The notes under the pieces: generated by a model | The model's input: only the letters and a program-made list of their open reading frames with translations | Databases searched by the model: none | What the model was told of the DNA's origin: nothing | Part shown: positions 45,320 through 54,935 of the stretch, piece by piece | Numbering within the stretch: position 1 is the stretch's first letter | Layout of the letters: the number at the start of each line of letters is the position of its first letter | Position numbers and translations under genes: made by a program | Assembly: GCF_004684935.1 (NCBI RefSeq) | Contig: NZ_SRJD01000009.1 | Location: 1 to 64,000, forward strand | DNA: 64,000 nucleotides | Direction of reading: 5' to 3' | Source of the DNA: Sporolactobacillus shoreae | GTDB taxonomy: Bacteria > Bacillota > Bacilli > Bacillales > Sporolactobacillaceae

Positions 45320-46106
45320 TCTGACACTCTGGCAGCTTGCCTCAGCTTACGTCTTTATTCTGATCTTGCTATTTATTGTGAAAGTAAAAGGTATTCACCG
45401 CGAAAAGGAAATTCTGATTTCATCCATTCGGATGACCATCCAGCTTATTATTGTCGGGTATATCCTTGCCTATGTTTTTGCGAATGCGCACCCACTATTC
45501 ACAATTCTGATACTTATTTTCATGCTGAGCTTCGCTATTTATAACATCTATCAGCGTGCGAAGCTCCCTCTCAGCCCAGCACTTAAGAAAAAAATTGCGC
45601 TTTCTATGGCGGTCGGAGTCACGGCAACACTAGTTTATTTTGTTCTTGTGACACTCAGTGTGTCTCCATGGTACAACCCCAGATATGTTATTCCCATCGC
45701 CGGAATGATTATCGGAAATACTATGACAGGTGTATCACTTGGTGTCAATACGCTTCTGGAAGGCATGCAATCAAAAAGAAGCCTTGTGGAGACTGCTTTA
45801 ATGCTGGGTGCGGCGCCCGGAGAAGCATCACGTCCAATCATCAATCAGGCGTTTGACAGTGCAATGCTACCGACCATCAATTCTATGGTCGGCATGGGGA
45901 TTGTGTTCCTTCCAGGTATGATGACCGGACAGATCATCGGAGGCGCATCGCCGCTGATGGCCATTCGCTATCAAATCGCTGTCATGCTCGGCATTGTCGG
46001 AGGGGCGTCACTCACCGTCCTCCTGTTCGTTCAAATTGGCTATAAAGCCTTTTTCAACGATAGATACCAGCTCAAGCAAATATCGACCGACAAGAATAAA
46101 GCATGA
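45306..46106 (+). CDS. fetB: ABC transporter permease, UPF0014 family (FetB/YjkA)
   Basis: The 266-residue protein has about seven membrane helices and the family hallmarks YVIPIAGMIIGNTMTG, GAAPGEASRPIINQAF and GMGIVFLPGMMTGQIIGGASP. The ATG at 45306 has GGAGGC upstream; an earlier in-frame start lies inside fetA without a site. It overlaps fetA by 14 bases. A single terminator shared with queT follows. Confidence 0.88.
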   Translation: MHSNDLTLWQLASAYVFILILLFIVKVKGIHREKEILISSIRMTIQLIIVGYILAYVFANAHPLFTILILIFMLSFAIYNIYQRAKLPLSPALKKKIALSMAVGVTATLVYFVLVTLSVSPWYNPRYVIPIAGMIIGNTMTGVSLGVNTLLEGMQSKRSLVETALMLGAAPGEASRPIINQAFDSAMLPTINSMVGMGIVFLPGMMTGQIIGGASPLMAIRYQIAVMLGIVGGASLTVLLFVQIGYKAFFNDRYQLKQISTDKNKA

Positions 46107-46261
46107 AGTTCCTGTAAAGAAAATTTGGCGAAGCTATGCCCCTTCGCTCAGGGTAATCTTTTGTTGCGAAGGCCAGATGGTCTAGTATCGAACACCCTAC
46201 AGGATATGCCACTCTGTTCGGCCCTTACACTGATATTCCTTGAAATCTCATACTGAATCAC

Positions 46262-46288
46262 AAAAAAAGAGCCTTCAGGCTCTTTTTT
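46262..46288. terminator. Bidirectional terminator between fetB and queT
   Basis: AAAAAAGAGCC TTCA GGCTCTTTTTT, an 11-base-pair stem with tetraloop and A/T tracts on both sides. Confidence 0.85.
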
Positions 46289-46293
46289 CGCTC

Positions 46294-46785
46294 TTACACT
46301 TGTTTCGCAAAGTTCAGTCGTTTATTTAAGAGATAAAATATTGGTGCGCCTATCGCCATGACGGCGAATTCTCCGGCGGCCACATACAGCCAGGCCAAGA
46401 GGAACGGTGTATTTCCTAATACACCGATTATGGCCAATTCCCACGCGATGATGCACATCGTGAGAGAAAATGAAAGAATATTGATCACCATTCTGAGTTT
46501 AATATTTTTTACAAATCTCGAACACACAATAGTTGTCAGCAGCGCAACGACTGACTGACCAGTCCCGAAAAGTAAATCAATCGGACCATTTGGCGAAAAA
46601 AGATTAGCTATAATAACACCGCCAAGGATACCAATAAAAAATTTTTTGTTGAAAACAATCAGATGATTCAGCATTTCCGAAATACGGAATTGTGCCAGTC
46701 CATATGCGATGGGTGAGGAAACAATGACCAATACCGTATATAATGCCGCTACCACGGCATTGATAGCAAAGAATTTGAGTTTCAA
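46294..46785 (-). CDS. queT: Queuosine precursor transporter QueT (ECF S-component)
   Basis: The 163-residue membrane protein with about five to six helices has the QueT family stretches NAVVAALYTVLVIVSSPIAYG and QFRISEMLNHLIVF, with GGVIIANLFSPNGPIDL downstream. It binds a queuosine precursor such as preQ1 and works with the ECF energising module encoded elsewhere. The true start is a TTG at 46785, 10 bases behind GGGGGAG; the longer frame would read through the preQ1 aptamer. The riboswitch supports the substrate assignment. Confidence 0.9.
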   Translation of the reverse strand: MKLKFFAINAVVAALYTVLVIVSSPIAYGLAQFRISEMLNHLIVFNKKFFIGILGGVIIANLFSPNGPIDLLFGTGQSVVALLTTIVCSRFVKNIKLRMVINILSFSLTMCIIAWELAIIGVLGNTPFLLAWLYVAAGEFAVMAIGAPIFYLLNKRLNFAKQV

Positions 46786-46800
46786 AATAGGAAAGCTCCC

Positions 46801-46842
46801 CCTTAGTTTTTTGATAGACGTGGGATGGTTTCGAACCACGTG
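46801..46842 (-). promoter_or_regulatory. PreQ1-I riboswitch controlling queT
   Basis: On the minus strand ACGTGG pairs with CCACGT around the GTTCGAAACCATC loop. This is followed by the invariant A-rich tail CAAAAAACTAAGG, which folds back as the H-type pseudoknot. The Shine-Dalgarno of queT (GGGGG) is the last part of the aptamer, so preQ1 binding would hide it: translational control. The small size, 42 bases, is typical of this class. Confidence 0.88.
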
Positions 46843-46944
46843 AGCTCAATGCTCAAACCACTACAGTTTATTACAGTTTTAAAAAAAGTCAATATAAAAA
46901 GTCCGTATCTGAAGAGGATACGGGCTGATTCAATAAGTGTCATC

Positions 46945-47628
46945 TTAATTTTCGCGGTTGTTTGCCATGGTAATCATCAGAATGAAACGTACCAGTTCAA
47001 GAGCAGATACCAAAGCGGCTGCTACGTAAGTCATGGCCGCTGCGGACAAAACTTTTCTCGCGTCCTTCTGTTCATCGGATTGAACAATTCCCAGTGTAAC
47101 AATCTGTTTGAGTGCCCGCCCGGAAGCATCAAATTCGACCGGAAGCGTGACAAGCTGGAACAATACAGCCGCGGCGAAAAAGATTACACCAAGCGTTGCC
47201 AGCTGCATCGCACCGAAAATAAAACCAGCGATGATCAGAAAATAGGACAAATTGGAACCCAGATTGGCTATCGGGACCAAAGCGCTTCGGATCCTCATAA
47301 AAGTATAATCCTTGGCGTCCTGAATCGCGTGGCCGACTTCGTGGGCGGCGACTGCCGTCCCCGCAATTGAAGCACCATGATAAATATCTGTTGACAGATT
47401 CACTGATTTATCACGGGGATCGTAATGGTCGGTCAGGGACCCGGGAACTTCACGGACTGAAACATCGTACAGACCGTTATCATCAAGAATTTTTCTCGCT
47501 GTCTGCGCACCTGTCATACCGGTTGAATTCCCGACTTCCGCATATTTAGAATACGTTGACTTTACCCGCATCTGCGCCCACAGAGGGATCAACAACAAAA
47601 CCGCCATATAGACCAAGTATTGTATCAT
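46945..47628 (-). CDS. yugP: Membrane zinc metallopeptidase YugP
   Basis: The 227-residue protein has an N-terminal membrane segment and the zinc-binding motif HEVGH in AVAAHEVGHAIQDA. Several further hydrophobic helices follow (FLIIAGFIFGAMQLATLGVI). The glutamate-containing LPVEFDAS downstream is the likely third zinc ligand, as in the family. The start at 47628 (MIQYLVYMAV) has GGAGGA upstream; an in-frame start 20 codons earlier has none. Substrate unknown. Confidence 0.9.
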   Translation of the reverse strand: MIQYLVYMAVLLLIPLWAQMRVKSTYSKYAEVGNSTGMTGAQTARKILDDNGLYDVSVREVPGSLTDHYDPRDKSVNLSTDIYHGASIAGTAVAAHEVGHAIQDAKDYTFMRIRSALVPIANLGSNLSYFLIIAGFIFGAMQLATLGVIFFAAAVLFQLVTLPVEFDASGRALKQIVTLGIVQSDEQKDARKVLSAAAMTYVAAALVSALELVRFILMITMANNREN

Positions 47629-47722
47629 GCACATTCCTCCATGAATGTCTTTATAGTCAATTTTAGTCAAACTTAACAGACTTGTCAAAGAAAGATCATC
47701 ATAATGTCACATACTGATAACC

Positions 47723-48496
47723 TTATTTAAAAGCAAAACGTCTTTCCGTATATTTTTTCCATGATACATAACAGAGCGATAAGATCAAAAAACTGCTGAT
47801 AATTGCAATTAAAGGAATCATATTGTTGTTCCCGCTAGGAGTGTTCTGACCGAACACACGACTCATGTCAATTTCGATCAGATTGAGTTGTTTCATCCTC
47901 ACTTTATCGTTCACCGCAGTAGACCGGCTATTTTCAAGACCCGTCACCGCTTGATTGATCATTTGAACTTGATCATTAGGGCCATCAATAATCAATGACG
48001 GATAAATGACCGCATACAAGTCAAGAAAATCATTCAGCCGGCCTTGAAAATCAGCCTGATCACGCGTGTCAATCGCCTGTTTCATCCCCATGACAGTGCT
48101 GAGAACCTGATCTTTCATGTCTTTCCACAGTGGTGCTCCCCCACCAGTCAGCGCATCGACACAAAGCCGCAACGAAAGAGCGTTTTCGTGCATCGCCTGG
48201 CTGCTCACATCCGAGTCAAGCTGAAATCTGAGCTGCAGAGCATCGGCTTCTACCGTCCGCCAGTCTGGTTCTGAATAAACTGGCATTAATGCTTTCCACT
48301 TTTTATCAAAAGAAGACAACAGACTTTTCGCAGCATCTGTCTGATTTGCGTCTGTATATTGTAAGATCCTGTCTGTGAGATCTGTAAGTTCCTGATTTTG
48401 GGTCACATGCTTTACCGGACTTTCAGTATTTCCTTGTACCGGCCATGCAATGATGAATATCAAGATAAAGGCAACTGCTAAAAGCCCGACTTTCAT
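47723..48496 (-). CDS. ypjB: Sporulation protein YpjB
   Basis: The 257-residue protein has an N-terminal signal (VGLLAVAFILIFIIAWPVQG), a helical extracytoplasmic domain and a C-terminal anchor (MIPLIAIISSFLILSLCYV). It matches the YpjB family linked to sporulation. In B. subtilis ypjA precedes it and qcrABC lies between this pair and ypiB; here ypiB is the next gene upstream. Confidence 0.85.
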   Translation of the reverse strand: MKVGLLAVAFILIFIIAWPVQGNTESPVKHVTQNQELTDLTDRILQYTDANQTDAAKSLLSSFDKKWKALMPVYSEPDWRTVEADALQLRFQLDSDVSSQAMHENALSLRLCVDALTGGGAPLWKDMKDQVLSTVMGMKQAIDTRDQADFQGRLNDFLDLYAVIYPSLIIDGPNDQVQMINQAVTGLENSRSTAVNDKVRMKQLNLIEIDMSRVFGQNTPSGNNNMIPLIAIISSFLILSLCYVSWKKYTERRFAFK

Positions 48497-48613
48497 GGCA
48501 TGTCCTCCTCCGTTTTCCTGATAAAACTATATGTTCTGGAAATACGGAGTAGACCAGTCCTAGAATCATTTTGGATCATGTATACGGATACAAAATGGTT
48601 TGTCTTAAACCTG

Positions 48614-49168
48614 TTATCTGACGGATTCACCCGTTATCCCGAGCGCTCGAAGCTTCTCGGTTAATTTATAGAAAGCAGTCTCATCCCCATCATCCAACGC
48701 CTGATTAATTGCCGTTTTCAGTCTCTCTTCCGCATATGCTTTTTCCGCTGCTCCGGTCGCAGCTTCTGCCGCACTTCCAAAAGCGTGATGAACAAAGCGG
48801 GCGGCATTCGGACCTTCTTCCAGTACCACGAAATATTCAGGACTTCTGATGACCGACGGTAGATTAACCTTGATATAAACATTATCTGCCTGATTCAACC
48901 GTAAATCATGAAAAGTTTTCTCAGGATCATCCGTGTGAACCGAATCCTTGGTATATTCAAATCCTGAGGGTGTTTGAGAGGTGGCATCAATTTCAATGGC
49001 CCGTTTGCATCCGAAAACATTATCCACAAAATGAATAAGCTGAAGCAGCTGCTTATTACCCATCATGTAATTCAGAAGCCAAATGATTTCACGATCTTTA
49101 ATCACTTGCTGATTCAGAAGCCATTTTATGAAGGATTTCTTCTGCACAGTCGATACTGTTTGTTCCAT
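48614..49168 (-). CDS. ypiB: YpiB, UPF0302 family with IDEAL domain
   Basis: The 184-residue protein has the UPF0302 domain (KSFIKWLLNQQVIKDREIIWLLNYM by its key residues WLL-L-NYM) and ends in an IDEAL-type segment (RLKTAINQALDDGDETAFYKL). Its order behind ypiA is as in B. subtilis. Function is not established; it is part of the conserved ypiA-ypiB pair. Confidence 0.88.
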   Translation of the reverse strand: MEQTVSTVQKKSFIKWLLNQQVIKDREIIWLLNYMMGNKQLLQLIHFVDNVFGCKRAIEIDATSQTPSGFEYTKDSVHTDDPEKTFHDLRLNQADNVYIKVNLPSVIRSPEYFVVLEEGPNAARFVHHAFGSAAEAATGAAEKAYAEERLKTAINQALDDGDETAFYKLTEKLRALGITGESVR

Positions 49169-49212
49169 TGAATCACCCTCCCTAATACCGGATAAAAATG
49201 AGTTAAAGATCC

Positions 49213-50487
49213 TTATATATTATTCTCTGTCGATTCTGCATCGTCCTGCTTCAGCCTTTCAACAAAAGAGGCTAGATCCTGATTTTCTGGACTAAGCCGC
49301 GAAGCTTTTTCAAGTAATCCAATTCCTTTTGCTGTATCGCCCATTTCGCGTAAATATTCACCATATTCCTGAAGAAATTCCGGATTTTCCTCAAATTCAT
49401 GAGCGCAGCTCGCATAGTACTTCCGCGCTTCACTCAGCTGATCTGTTTTGTTCAAAGCGGTTGCCTTGAACCAAATCAACATTGGGTCATCCAGTTCCAG
49501 ATTCCCGAGCAAGTTGATCATCCCCTCATAATCCTCATCCTGGGATTTAAGTTCAATCAGCCTTGTAAGTGCTTCTGTGTTCTCGGGGTCTTGTTCATAC
49601 CATTTTTGAAAGTAGCGGGCAGCTTTTTCGGGTTGATGAACTTTTACAGCAAGATCCCCCGCTTCCTCGTACAGCCTGTCATTGTATTGATCCTGCTCCA
49701 ATCCGGCCTCAGTAATTCTGAGTGCCTGATCGAGATCGCCTTCGTGCTCGTAGGCATGCGCCAGAACCGGATACAACGTACTGTAGCCTGGGTCAAGGTT
49801 TCTTAATTCTTCCAGTGCCCTTATCGCCGTTTTAAAGTGTTCAATCCGAGTGGCCGTCACAGCATATCCAAATAAACCGTCAAGTGTCTTTTCTTTTTTC
49901 AACCCCCTGCGGTAAACCTTCATTGCTTGCTCAAATTCCCCGCACAAACTGAGTGCCTCTGCCAGCTTTAGTGTAATGTTCTGATCCTTCAAAGTGCTGT
50001 CATCCTGTATTTCACTTAAAAGATCCACTGCCTTCAGCGCTTGCCCGGTAGCTAGGTACAATTCGCCAAGAGCCAGCATAAGGATGGGCTCCCCCGGTGC
50101 AATTTTCAACGCACCGATCAGTTTATTCTCCGCAACCTCATTCAATCCCTCTAACTGGTATAAATCAGCCAGCATCACTTGAGCGCTCAAATAATTTTCA
50201 TCGAGTACATGAATTTTCAGAAGATAGTCAATCGCTCTGTTTTCCTCATTTTTATCAATAAGCAAATCAGAAATTTGGAGCAAGAGTCCGCTGTCGTTTG
50301 GGTATCTTCTAAGCAGAGCTTCATAGACGTGCTCCGCCTCATCGATGAATCCATATTGCTGATAGACCGAGGCCGCGCCGAATAAAAGGTCGTCATCGGC
50401 ATGGTTCATCAGGTCTTCGAGTATTTTCAGGCCATCGTCAGTCTGACCACTCTCAAGCAAAGCATTTGCCGTTTCTAATTCATTCAT
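49213..50487 (-). CDS. ypiA: Tetratricopeptide-repeat protein YpiA
   Basis: The 424-residue soluble protein consists of about ten degenerate TPR units (for example ALLRRYPNDSGLLLQISDLL and AARYFQKWYEQDPENTEAL). No enzymatic motif. The ATG at 50487 is preceded by TGGAGGT at a good distance; an earlier start lacks one. It heads ypiA-ypiB. In B. subtilis aroE precedes it, but here an apparently empty 370-base region and then cheR are found. Confidence 0.9.
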   Translation of the reverse strand: MNELETANALLESGQTDDGLKILEDLMNHADDDLLFGAASVYQQYGFIDEAEHVYEALLRRYPNDSGLLLQISDLLIDKNEENRAIDYLLKIHVLDENYLSAQVMLADLYQLEGLNEVAENKLIGALKIAPGEPILMLALGELYLATGQALKAVDLLSEIQDDSTLKDQNITLKLAEALSLCGEFEQAMKVYRRGLKKEKTLDGLFGYAVTATRIEHFKTAIRALEELRNLDPGYSTLYPVLAHAYEHEGDLDQALRITEAGLEQDQYNDRLYEEAGDLAVKVHQPEKAARYFQKWYEQDPENTEALTRLIELKSQDEDYEGMINLLGNLELDDPMLIWFKATALNKTDQLSEARKYYASCAHEFEENPEFLQEYGEYLREMGDTAKGIGLLEKASRLSPENQDLASFVERLKQDDAESTENNI

Positions 50488-50858
50488 CAGAATACCTCCA
50501 GAATCTCTTGTCACACACCGCACCTATTATAACTTTGCCTAACTTTATCTTAACCAAGTTGTACGGCAACATCAATCATTAAGCCCAATACAAATATACT
50601 CTGTGCCTTCAGCACAGAGCGACTAAGAATGCCGGGTTTTCAGCCACGGACGCTCAGGTATTTCCGAAATCAGATCCCTGAATTCTGATAAAGAGATGCG
50701 CGATTCCGAGTTGCGGACTTCATCAGGGCCGTCCTATTTTGGGGCCGGATTTCTCCGTGAATAACGGTGAGAAGTGAAATGGATTTTTCACCTGGAATAA
50801 ACACTTCACCATACACTTATTCCTTTAAAACTTTGTAGCTCCCCAGGCATCAGAAATC
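50488..50858. other. Non-coding gap where B. subtilis has the aro/trp supraoperon
   Basis: No frame with a ribosome binding site or recognisable product was found. A perfect 8-base-pair palindrome CTCTGTGC-5-GCACAGAG at 50599-50619 has no T-tract and resembles in style the palindromes at 42.1 kb. The remainder shows a few GC-rich patches. Confidence 0.5.
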
Positions 50859-51662
50859 TCATTGATAGGATTCCCCAAATATTGTTTTCTTGTAAAAAAA
50901 GGTTTCTTCGGATCTGAGCCGGTACCTTTCCGGGTGGAATATTTGCTCTGTACTCCCGACAAATAAAATTCCCCCGTCTTTTAACGATCCGCCCAGTTTA
51001 CTGTAAATAATGTCTTTTCCTTCATCTGTAAAATAAATCAGAACATTCCTGCACACGATCAGATCGAAACTGCCCGGTGCCGGATCACTGAGCAGATCAT
51101 GCTGAACAAACCGGATAGATTTCTTAAGTAGCGTACTGACTGAGTAAAACATTCCGTCTTTTTCAAAGTACTGTTTGAGCATATCCGGTTGAAGCGGGGA
51201 AACAGCCCTTTCGAGATATCTTCCCTCACTAGCTTTTTGCAAAACCTCTCTGTCTATATCGCTGGCGGTGATCATAAATCGATCTTCCGGAAAATATTTT
51301 CTGAGCAGCATCGCAAGAGAATAGGGTTCTTCCCCTGTCGAACAGGCCGCACTCCAGATTGTAATCTGTTTTTTTTGAGCGGCGAGTTTCTTAATTTTCT
51401 CCTCCAAGATATCCCATCTGGACTGGTTTCTGTAGAATTCGGTCACATTGATCGTCATTCTGCTTAGAAATTCATTCAGTAGTTTATCAGATTTCTTCAT
51501 CTCAGCCATGAGGGCATTAAAATCAGGCATATTTTTCTTAACTCTGAAGGTAGTCAGACGACGTTTCATCTGTTCTTCTTTGTAAAGGGAAAGATTGATT
51601 CCAGTCAGGCGGAAAAACAGTGTTTTAAATTGTCCGTAGTCCTGATCACTGCTGCTGTTCAT
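50859..51662 (-). CDS. cheR: Chemotaxis protein methyltransferase CheR
   Basis: It methylates glutamates of chemoreceptors with S-adenosylmethionine. 267 residues: an N-terminal helical domain (YKEEQMKRRLTTFRVKK) and a SAM-binding domain with IWSAACSTGEEPYSLAM and FDLIVCRNVLIYFTDEGK. Its position next to ndk is the same as in B. subtilis. It implies a working chemotaxis system and fits with the receptor at 21.3 kb. Confidence 0.94.
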   Translation of the reverse strand: MNSSSDQDYGQFKTLFFRLTGINLSLYKEEQMKRRLTTFRVKKNMPDFNALMAEMKKSDKLLNEFLSRMTINVTEFYRNQSRWDILEEKIKKLAAQKKQITIWSAACSTGEEPYSLAMLLRKYFPEDRFMITASDIDREVLQKASEGRYLERAVSPLQPDMLKQYFEKDGMFYSVSTLLKKSIRFVQHDLLSDPAPGSFDLIVCRNVLIYFTDEGKDIIYSKLGGSLKDGGILFVGSTEQIFHPERYRLRSEETFFYKKTIFGESYQ

Positions 51663-51716
51663 TTTTCTTCACCTGCTAATCACCGGCCTGCCGTTAAATT
51701 CGGATGAAAAAAATTA

Positions 51717-52136
51717 TTACTTTCTGACCAGTTCGTCTTCACTGAAAAAAAGCCGTATCTCACGTTCCGCGCTCTTAAGAGAATCTGAACCGTGGATCAC
51801 ATTGCGGTTCATCCGTGTAGCGAAATCTCCTCTAATCGTTCCTGGAGCAGCCTTTTCAGGATCCGTAGGACCCATCATCAGTCTGGCAAGATTAACGATG
51901 TCATCTCCCTCCCAGACCATAGCGAAAACAGGTCCGGATGTCATAAAGGAAATCAAATCCTGATAATAGGGTCTTCCCTCATGTTCCTGGTAATGCTTTT
52001 CGACCAGATCTTCAGGAAGCACTATGAATTTTCCGGCGACCATATGAAATCCCTTTGATTCAAGTCTTGAAATAATACGTCCGATCAGTCCCCTTCTGAC
52101 TGCATCCGGTTTAATCATCAAAAAAGTCTGTTCCAT
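51717..52136 (-). CDS. ndk: Nucleoside diphosphate kinase
   Basis: The 139-residue kinase equalises NTP pools through a phosphohistidine. N-terminal [16 protein letters not shown] and the active site [16 protein letters not shown] are intact. Conserved gene order hepT-ndk-cheR. The C-terminus is short and normal. Confidence 0.95.
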   Translation of the reverse strand: MEQTFLMIKPDAVRRGLIGRIISRLESKGFHMVAGKFIVLPEDLVEKHYQEHEGRPYYQDLISFMTSGPVFAMVWEGDDIVNLARLMMGPTDPEKAAPGTIRGDFATRMNRNVIHGSDSLKSAEREIRLFFSEDELVRK

Positions 52137-52288
52137 TATCCTGAAACCTCCCCTTAAAATTATTTCTTTTCAATGACACATCCAATTTGTTTCTGTAAAA
52201 AGAGTTTCGTCATCAATCTATGAAGTTATTCATTGTGAAATGCGAAACATAAAACTGCCGCAAGCGCTTGCTGAACACACCGGATGAC

Positions 52289-53257
52289 TTAATATTTTCT
52301 TGTTCCCACATATTCTGCTATTTCCTGCAGCGAATGCGTCACGCGAAGTTCTGGAAGTTCATGCAGCTTAGCAATGGCTTTTTTGAGGTACAGGTCACTC
52401 AGATTCTCAGCCATTTGAATTGCATCAGAATTTCTGATTGACTCAACCACCGACTGCCACTCACGCTCTGTTGGATGATTGGATTCAAGAACAGAAACAA
52501 CAGAGTCATGGAGCCTCCTGTCTTGAAGCGCATAGAATGCGGGCAACGTTATATTACCGTTCCTTAAGTCGCTGCCCGCCGGTTTTCCAAGCTGTTTCTC
52601 TGTACCTACAAAATCGAGGACATCGTCAGTTATCTGATAACTCATACCGAGAAAATAGCCAAAATAGTATAGCTTTTTGGAAACGAAATCGCTGCATCCT
52701 GAAGCAAACCCTCCTAACTGACAGCTGAGAGCCATCAGAATGGCTGTTTTTCTTTTTATACGAAGCAAATAACAGCGCAGGTTCTGTTTCCAGTTAAAAA
52801 GGTATCTGATCTGATCAATTTCACCGAGACTCAAATCCCGAATCACTTTAGAAATCACCTGATGTGCTTTGGGATGATCGAATTTGGAAATAAGCTCTAT
52901 GGCTCGAGCAAAAATATAATCTCCGGTATACATCGCCACGCGGTTGTCCCACTTCGCTTTTACAGTGGGCTTCCCCCTTCTCAAATCGGAATCGTCCACC
53001 ACATCATCATGAACGAGAGACGCCATATGTATCAGTTCAAGGGTCACCGCGGAGTCCATTACCTCTTTTCTTTCCGGATCGCCGTACTGAGCAGCAAGTA
53101 GAACAAGCAACGGCCTGATTCTTTTTCCTCCTGCCCTTAGTAAATCAAGGGAAGCCTGATTGAGAATCGGATGTGGTGCTTCAAGAGAATATTCAAGCCT
53201 TTTTTCAATTATTTTTAAATTCTTTTTTTGTTCTGCGTAAATTTGCGCCAGAGTCAT
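52289..53257 (-). CDS. hepT: Heptaprenyl diphosphate synthase component II
   Basis: This is the catalytic subunit for the menaquinone side chain. About 322 residues, with both aspartate-rich motifs: LVHDDVVDDSDLRRG and QITDDVLDF. GGKRIRPLL is the usual substrate-phosphate stretch. The ATG at 53257 is chosen with AAAGGTG 6 bases upstream; a GTG three codons earlier overlaps that site. It works with the HepS protein at 54074-54862. Confidence 0.93.
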   Translation of the reverse strand: MTLAQIYAEQKKNLKIIEKRLEYSLEAPHPILNQASLDLLRAGGKRIRPLLVLLAAQYGDPERKEVMDSAVTLELIHMASLVHDDVVDDSDLRRGKPTVKAKWDNRVAMYTGDYIFARAIELISKFDHPKAHQVISKVIRDLSLGEIDQIRYLFNWKQNLRCYLLRIKRKTAILMALSCQLGGFASGCSDFVSKKLYYFGYFLGMSYQITDDVLDFVGTEKQLGKPAGSDLRNGNITLPAFYALQDRRLHDSVVSVLESNHPTEREWQSVVESIRNSDAIQMAENLSDLYLKKAIAKLHELPELRVTHSLQEIAEYVGTRKY

Positions 53258-53349
53258 CCATTTCACCTTTCATCCTGCTCCGGTTATCCATTTCCTGGCA
53301 GCAGTCTTTTCGTTTCTGATGTCGCCGCCATCCAGTCATTTCCGTTCGT

Positions 53350-54066
53350 TTATTTTATTGGCTTACTTGCCCCGTGAATTGCGGCGATACCGCCCATCAA
53401 CGCTTTCACACGAACCTTCTCAAATCCCGCCTTTAGGAAAAGCTCTGTCAGTTTTTCACGGTCAGGAAATTTACTAGCGGATTCATTCAGCCAGGCGTAT
53501 TCTTTGTAACTCCCGGCAAATATCTTTCCAAAAAGCGGCATAATATAACGAAAATAGAAATAATATAGCTGCCGGTATACGGGTATTTTCGTCTGTGATG
53601 TCTCCAGACAGACAATTTTCCCACCAGGCTTTAGAACACGGCACATCTCACTAAGTACATTCTGATAATCTGGCACATTCCGCAGGCCAAACCCGATCGT
53701 CGCACGGTCAAACGAATTGTCCTCATAGGGTATTTTCATCGCGTCCCCGTTAACAAGCGTCACATTATCAAGCTGCGCCTCTTCTATTTTTATTTTTGCC
53801 ACTTTCAGCATATTATCACTGAAGTCAAGGCCAACGACATGCCCTTCTGAGCCCACAGTTTTCGCCAGTGATAAGGTCCAGTCGCCTGTACCGCAGCAAA
53901 CGTCAATGGCTTTATTGCCTGGTTGGGCATCAACCACCGCGTCAGCTTCCATACGCCAGGATTTGTGTCGGTTAAAGCTGATCAGCGAATTCATCGCATC
54001 ATATTTTTTATAAATCGTCTGAAAAACCCGATGGACTTTCTCGTGCTTTTCTTCCTGTTCGTTCAT
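53350..54066 (-). CDS. menG: Demethylmenaquinone methyltransferase MenG/UbiE
   Basis: It performs the last methylation in menaquinone synthesis. The 238-residue protein has the UbiE signatures [17 protein letters not shown], the SAM loop [13 protein letters not shown] and [13 protein letters not shown]. The start is uncertain: ATG 54066 matches family length, but a TTG two codons earlier (54072) lies better behind GAGGG at the end of hepS. It sits between hepS and hepT. Its presence means menaquinone is made although qcrABC is not in its usual place. Confidence 0.93.
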   Translation of the reverse strand: MNEQEEKHEKVHRVFQTIYKKYDAMNSLISFNRHKSWRMEADAVVDAQPGNKAIDVCCGTGDWTLSLAKTVGSEGHVVGLDFSDNMLKVAKIKIEEAQLDNVTLVNGDAMKIPYEDNSFDRATIGFGLRNVPDYQNVLSEMCRVLKPGGKIVCLETSQTKIPVYRQLYYFYFRYIMPLFGKIFAGSYKEYAWLNESASKFPDREKLTELFLKAGFEKVRVKALMGGIAAIHGASKPIK

Positions 54067-54073
54067 CTCCAAG

Positions 54074-54862
54074 TTATCCCTCTTCCACCATGCACCTGCA
54101 GTAGTTGTGCATCTGATCATTAAGGTAAGCCAGTAGATCCGCTAGCTTACCGGTTTGTTTCTCCGCCTTTGCGGATGATTTCCTAAATCGCTCTGCTGAA
54201 CTCAGAACTTCTTTTTCAATATTCTGCCTAAATTGATGGGGATCGCTTGTCAGCTGCTCCCTCAGATACTGATTCAGAAAAGACTGCAAAGTTCTTGCAC
54301 TTGCATCCCGGCTCTCACCAACGAGTTTCTTAGCCAGAAAAAAATCGCTGAGAACGGGGATCCAGCTTTTCAAACCCAGTTTGGATGCGATCTGTGACAC
54401 GAGAGCACTTTCTGTTGAACCAAGTGCTTCGATTGCCTGTGGCCAGCCGAACTCTCTTTTCGGATAATACAACCTGCACTTTTCAATATTAAAGATCTGA
54501 ATGGCCTGAGCCACCCATTTCACAATCCGTGTGTTATTATTTCTTGCAAGAGAATAATAGTAAAGAGCACTGTAAAAGTCGCCGGACAGCGCAGTCAGCT
54601 GTCTTCTCTTTATATCATCTTTCATTGACAGTTTCGCGACAGTCATCGTCTCATGTGTTGAAAGCCCGACTTCAGCAATCATAACACTTTTAGCATAAAC
54701 ACCTGCCATTTCTCGATTCACTTTAGTCTGAAAAAGCATATAATAAACCAGAAGCTTGTCTTTATCAATTGAAGGCTTCGGCAATATACTGTTTACATAA
54801 GGGTGAGTGAGATCATCCATCAATTGCTTATATATGATGCCAACTTCTTGTTCGACAGACAT
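54074..54862 (-). CDS. hepS: Heptaprenyl diphosphate synthase component I
   Basis: The 262-residue all-helical protein is the non-catalytic partner of HepT. It matches the family by its N-terminal half ([34 protein letters not shown]) and by its fixed place between mtrB and menG. GGAGG precedes the ATG. Sequence conservation in this family is low, so the assignment is supported mainly by context. Confidence 0.88.
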   Translation of the reverse strand: MSVEQEVGIIYKQLMDDLTHPYVNSILPKPSIDKDKLLVYYMLFQTKVNREMAGVYAKSVMIAEVGLSTHETMTVAKLSMKDDIKRRQLTALSGDFYSALYYYSLARNNNTRIVKWVAQAIQIFNIEKCRLYYPKREFGWPQAIEALGSTESALVSQIASKLGLKSWIPVLSDFFLAKKLVGESRDASARTLQSFLNQYLREQLTSDPHQFRQNIEKEVLSSAERFRKSSAKAEKQTGKLADLLAYLNDQMHNYCRCMVEEG

Positions 54863-54935
54863 GACGATCCTCCACTCTGATCATTGCGTGATGCATTTTT
54901 TCTGTCTGTTAAATGAATCTATCCCTGTCTCCGTT

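Noticed and set aside
50524-50858. Pseudogene remnant of aroB or aroH
   Set aside because: By-eye translation of the gap gave no recognisable fragment in any frame.
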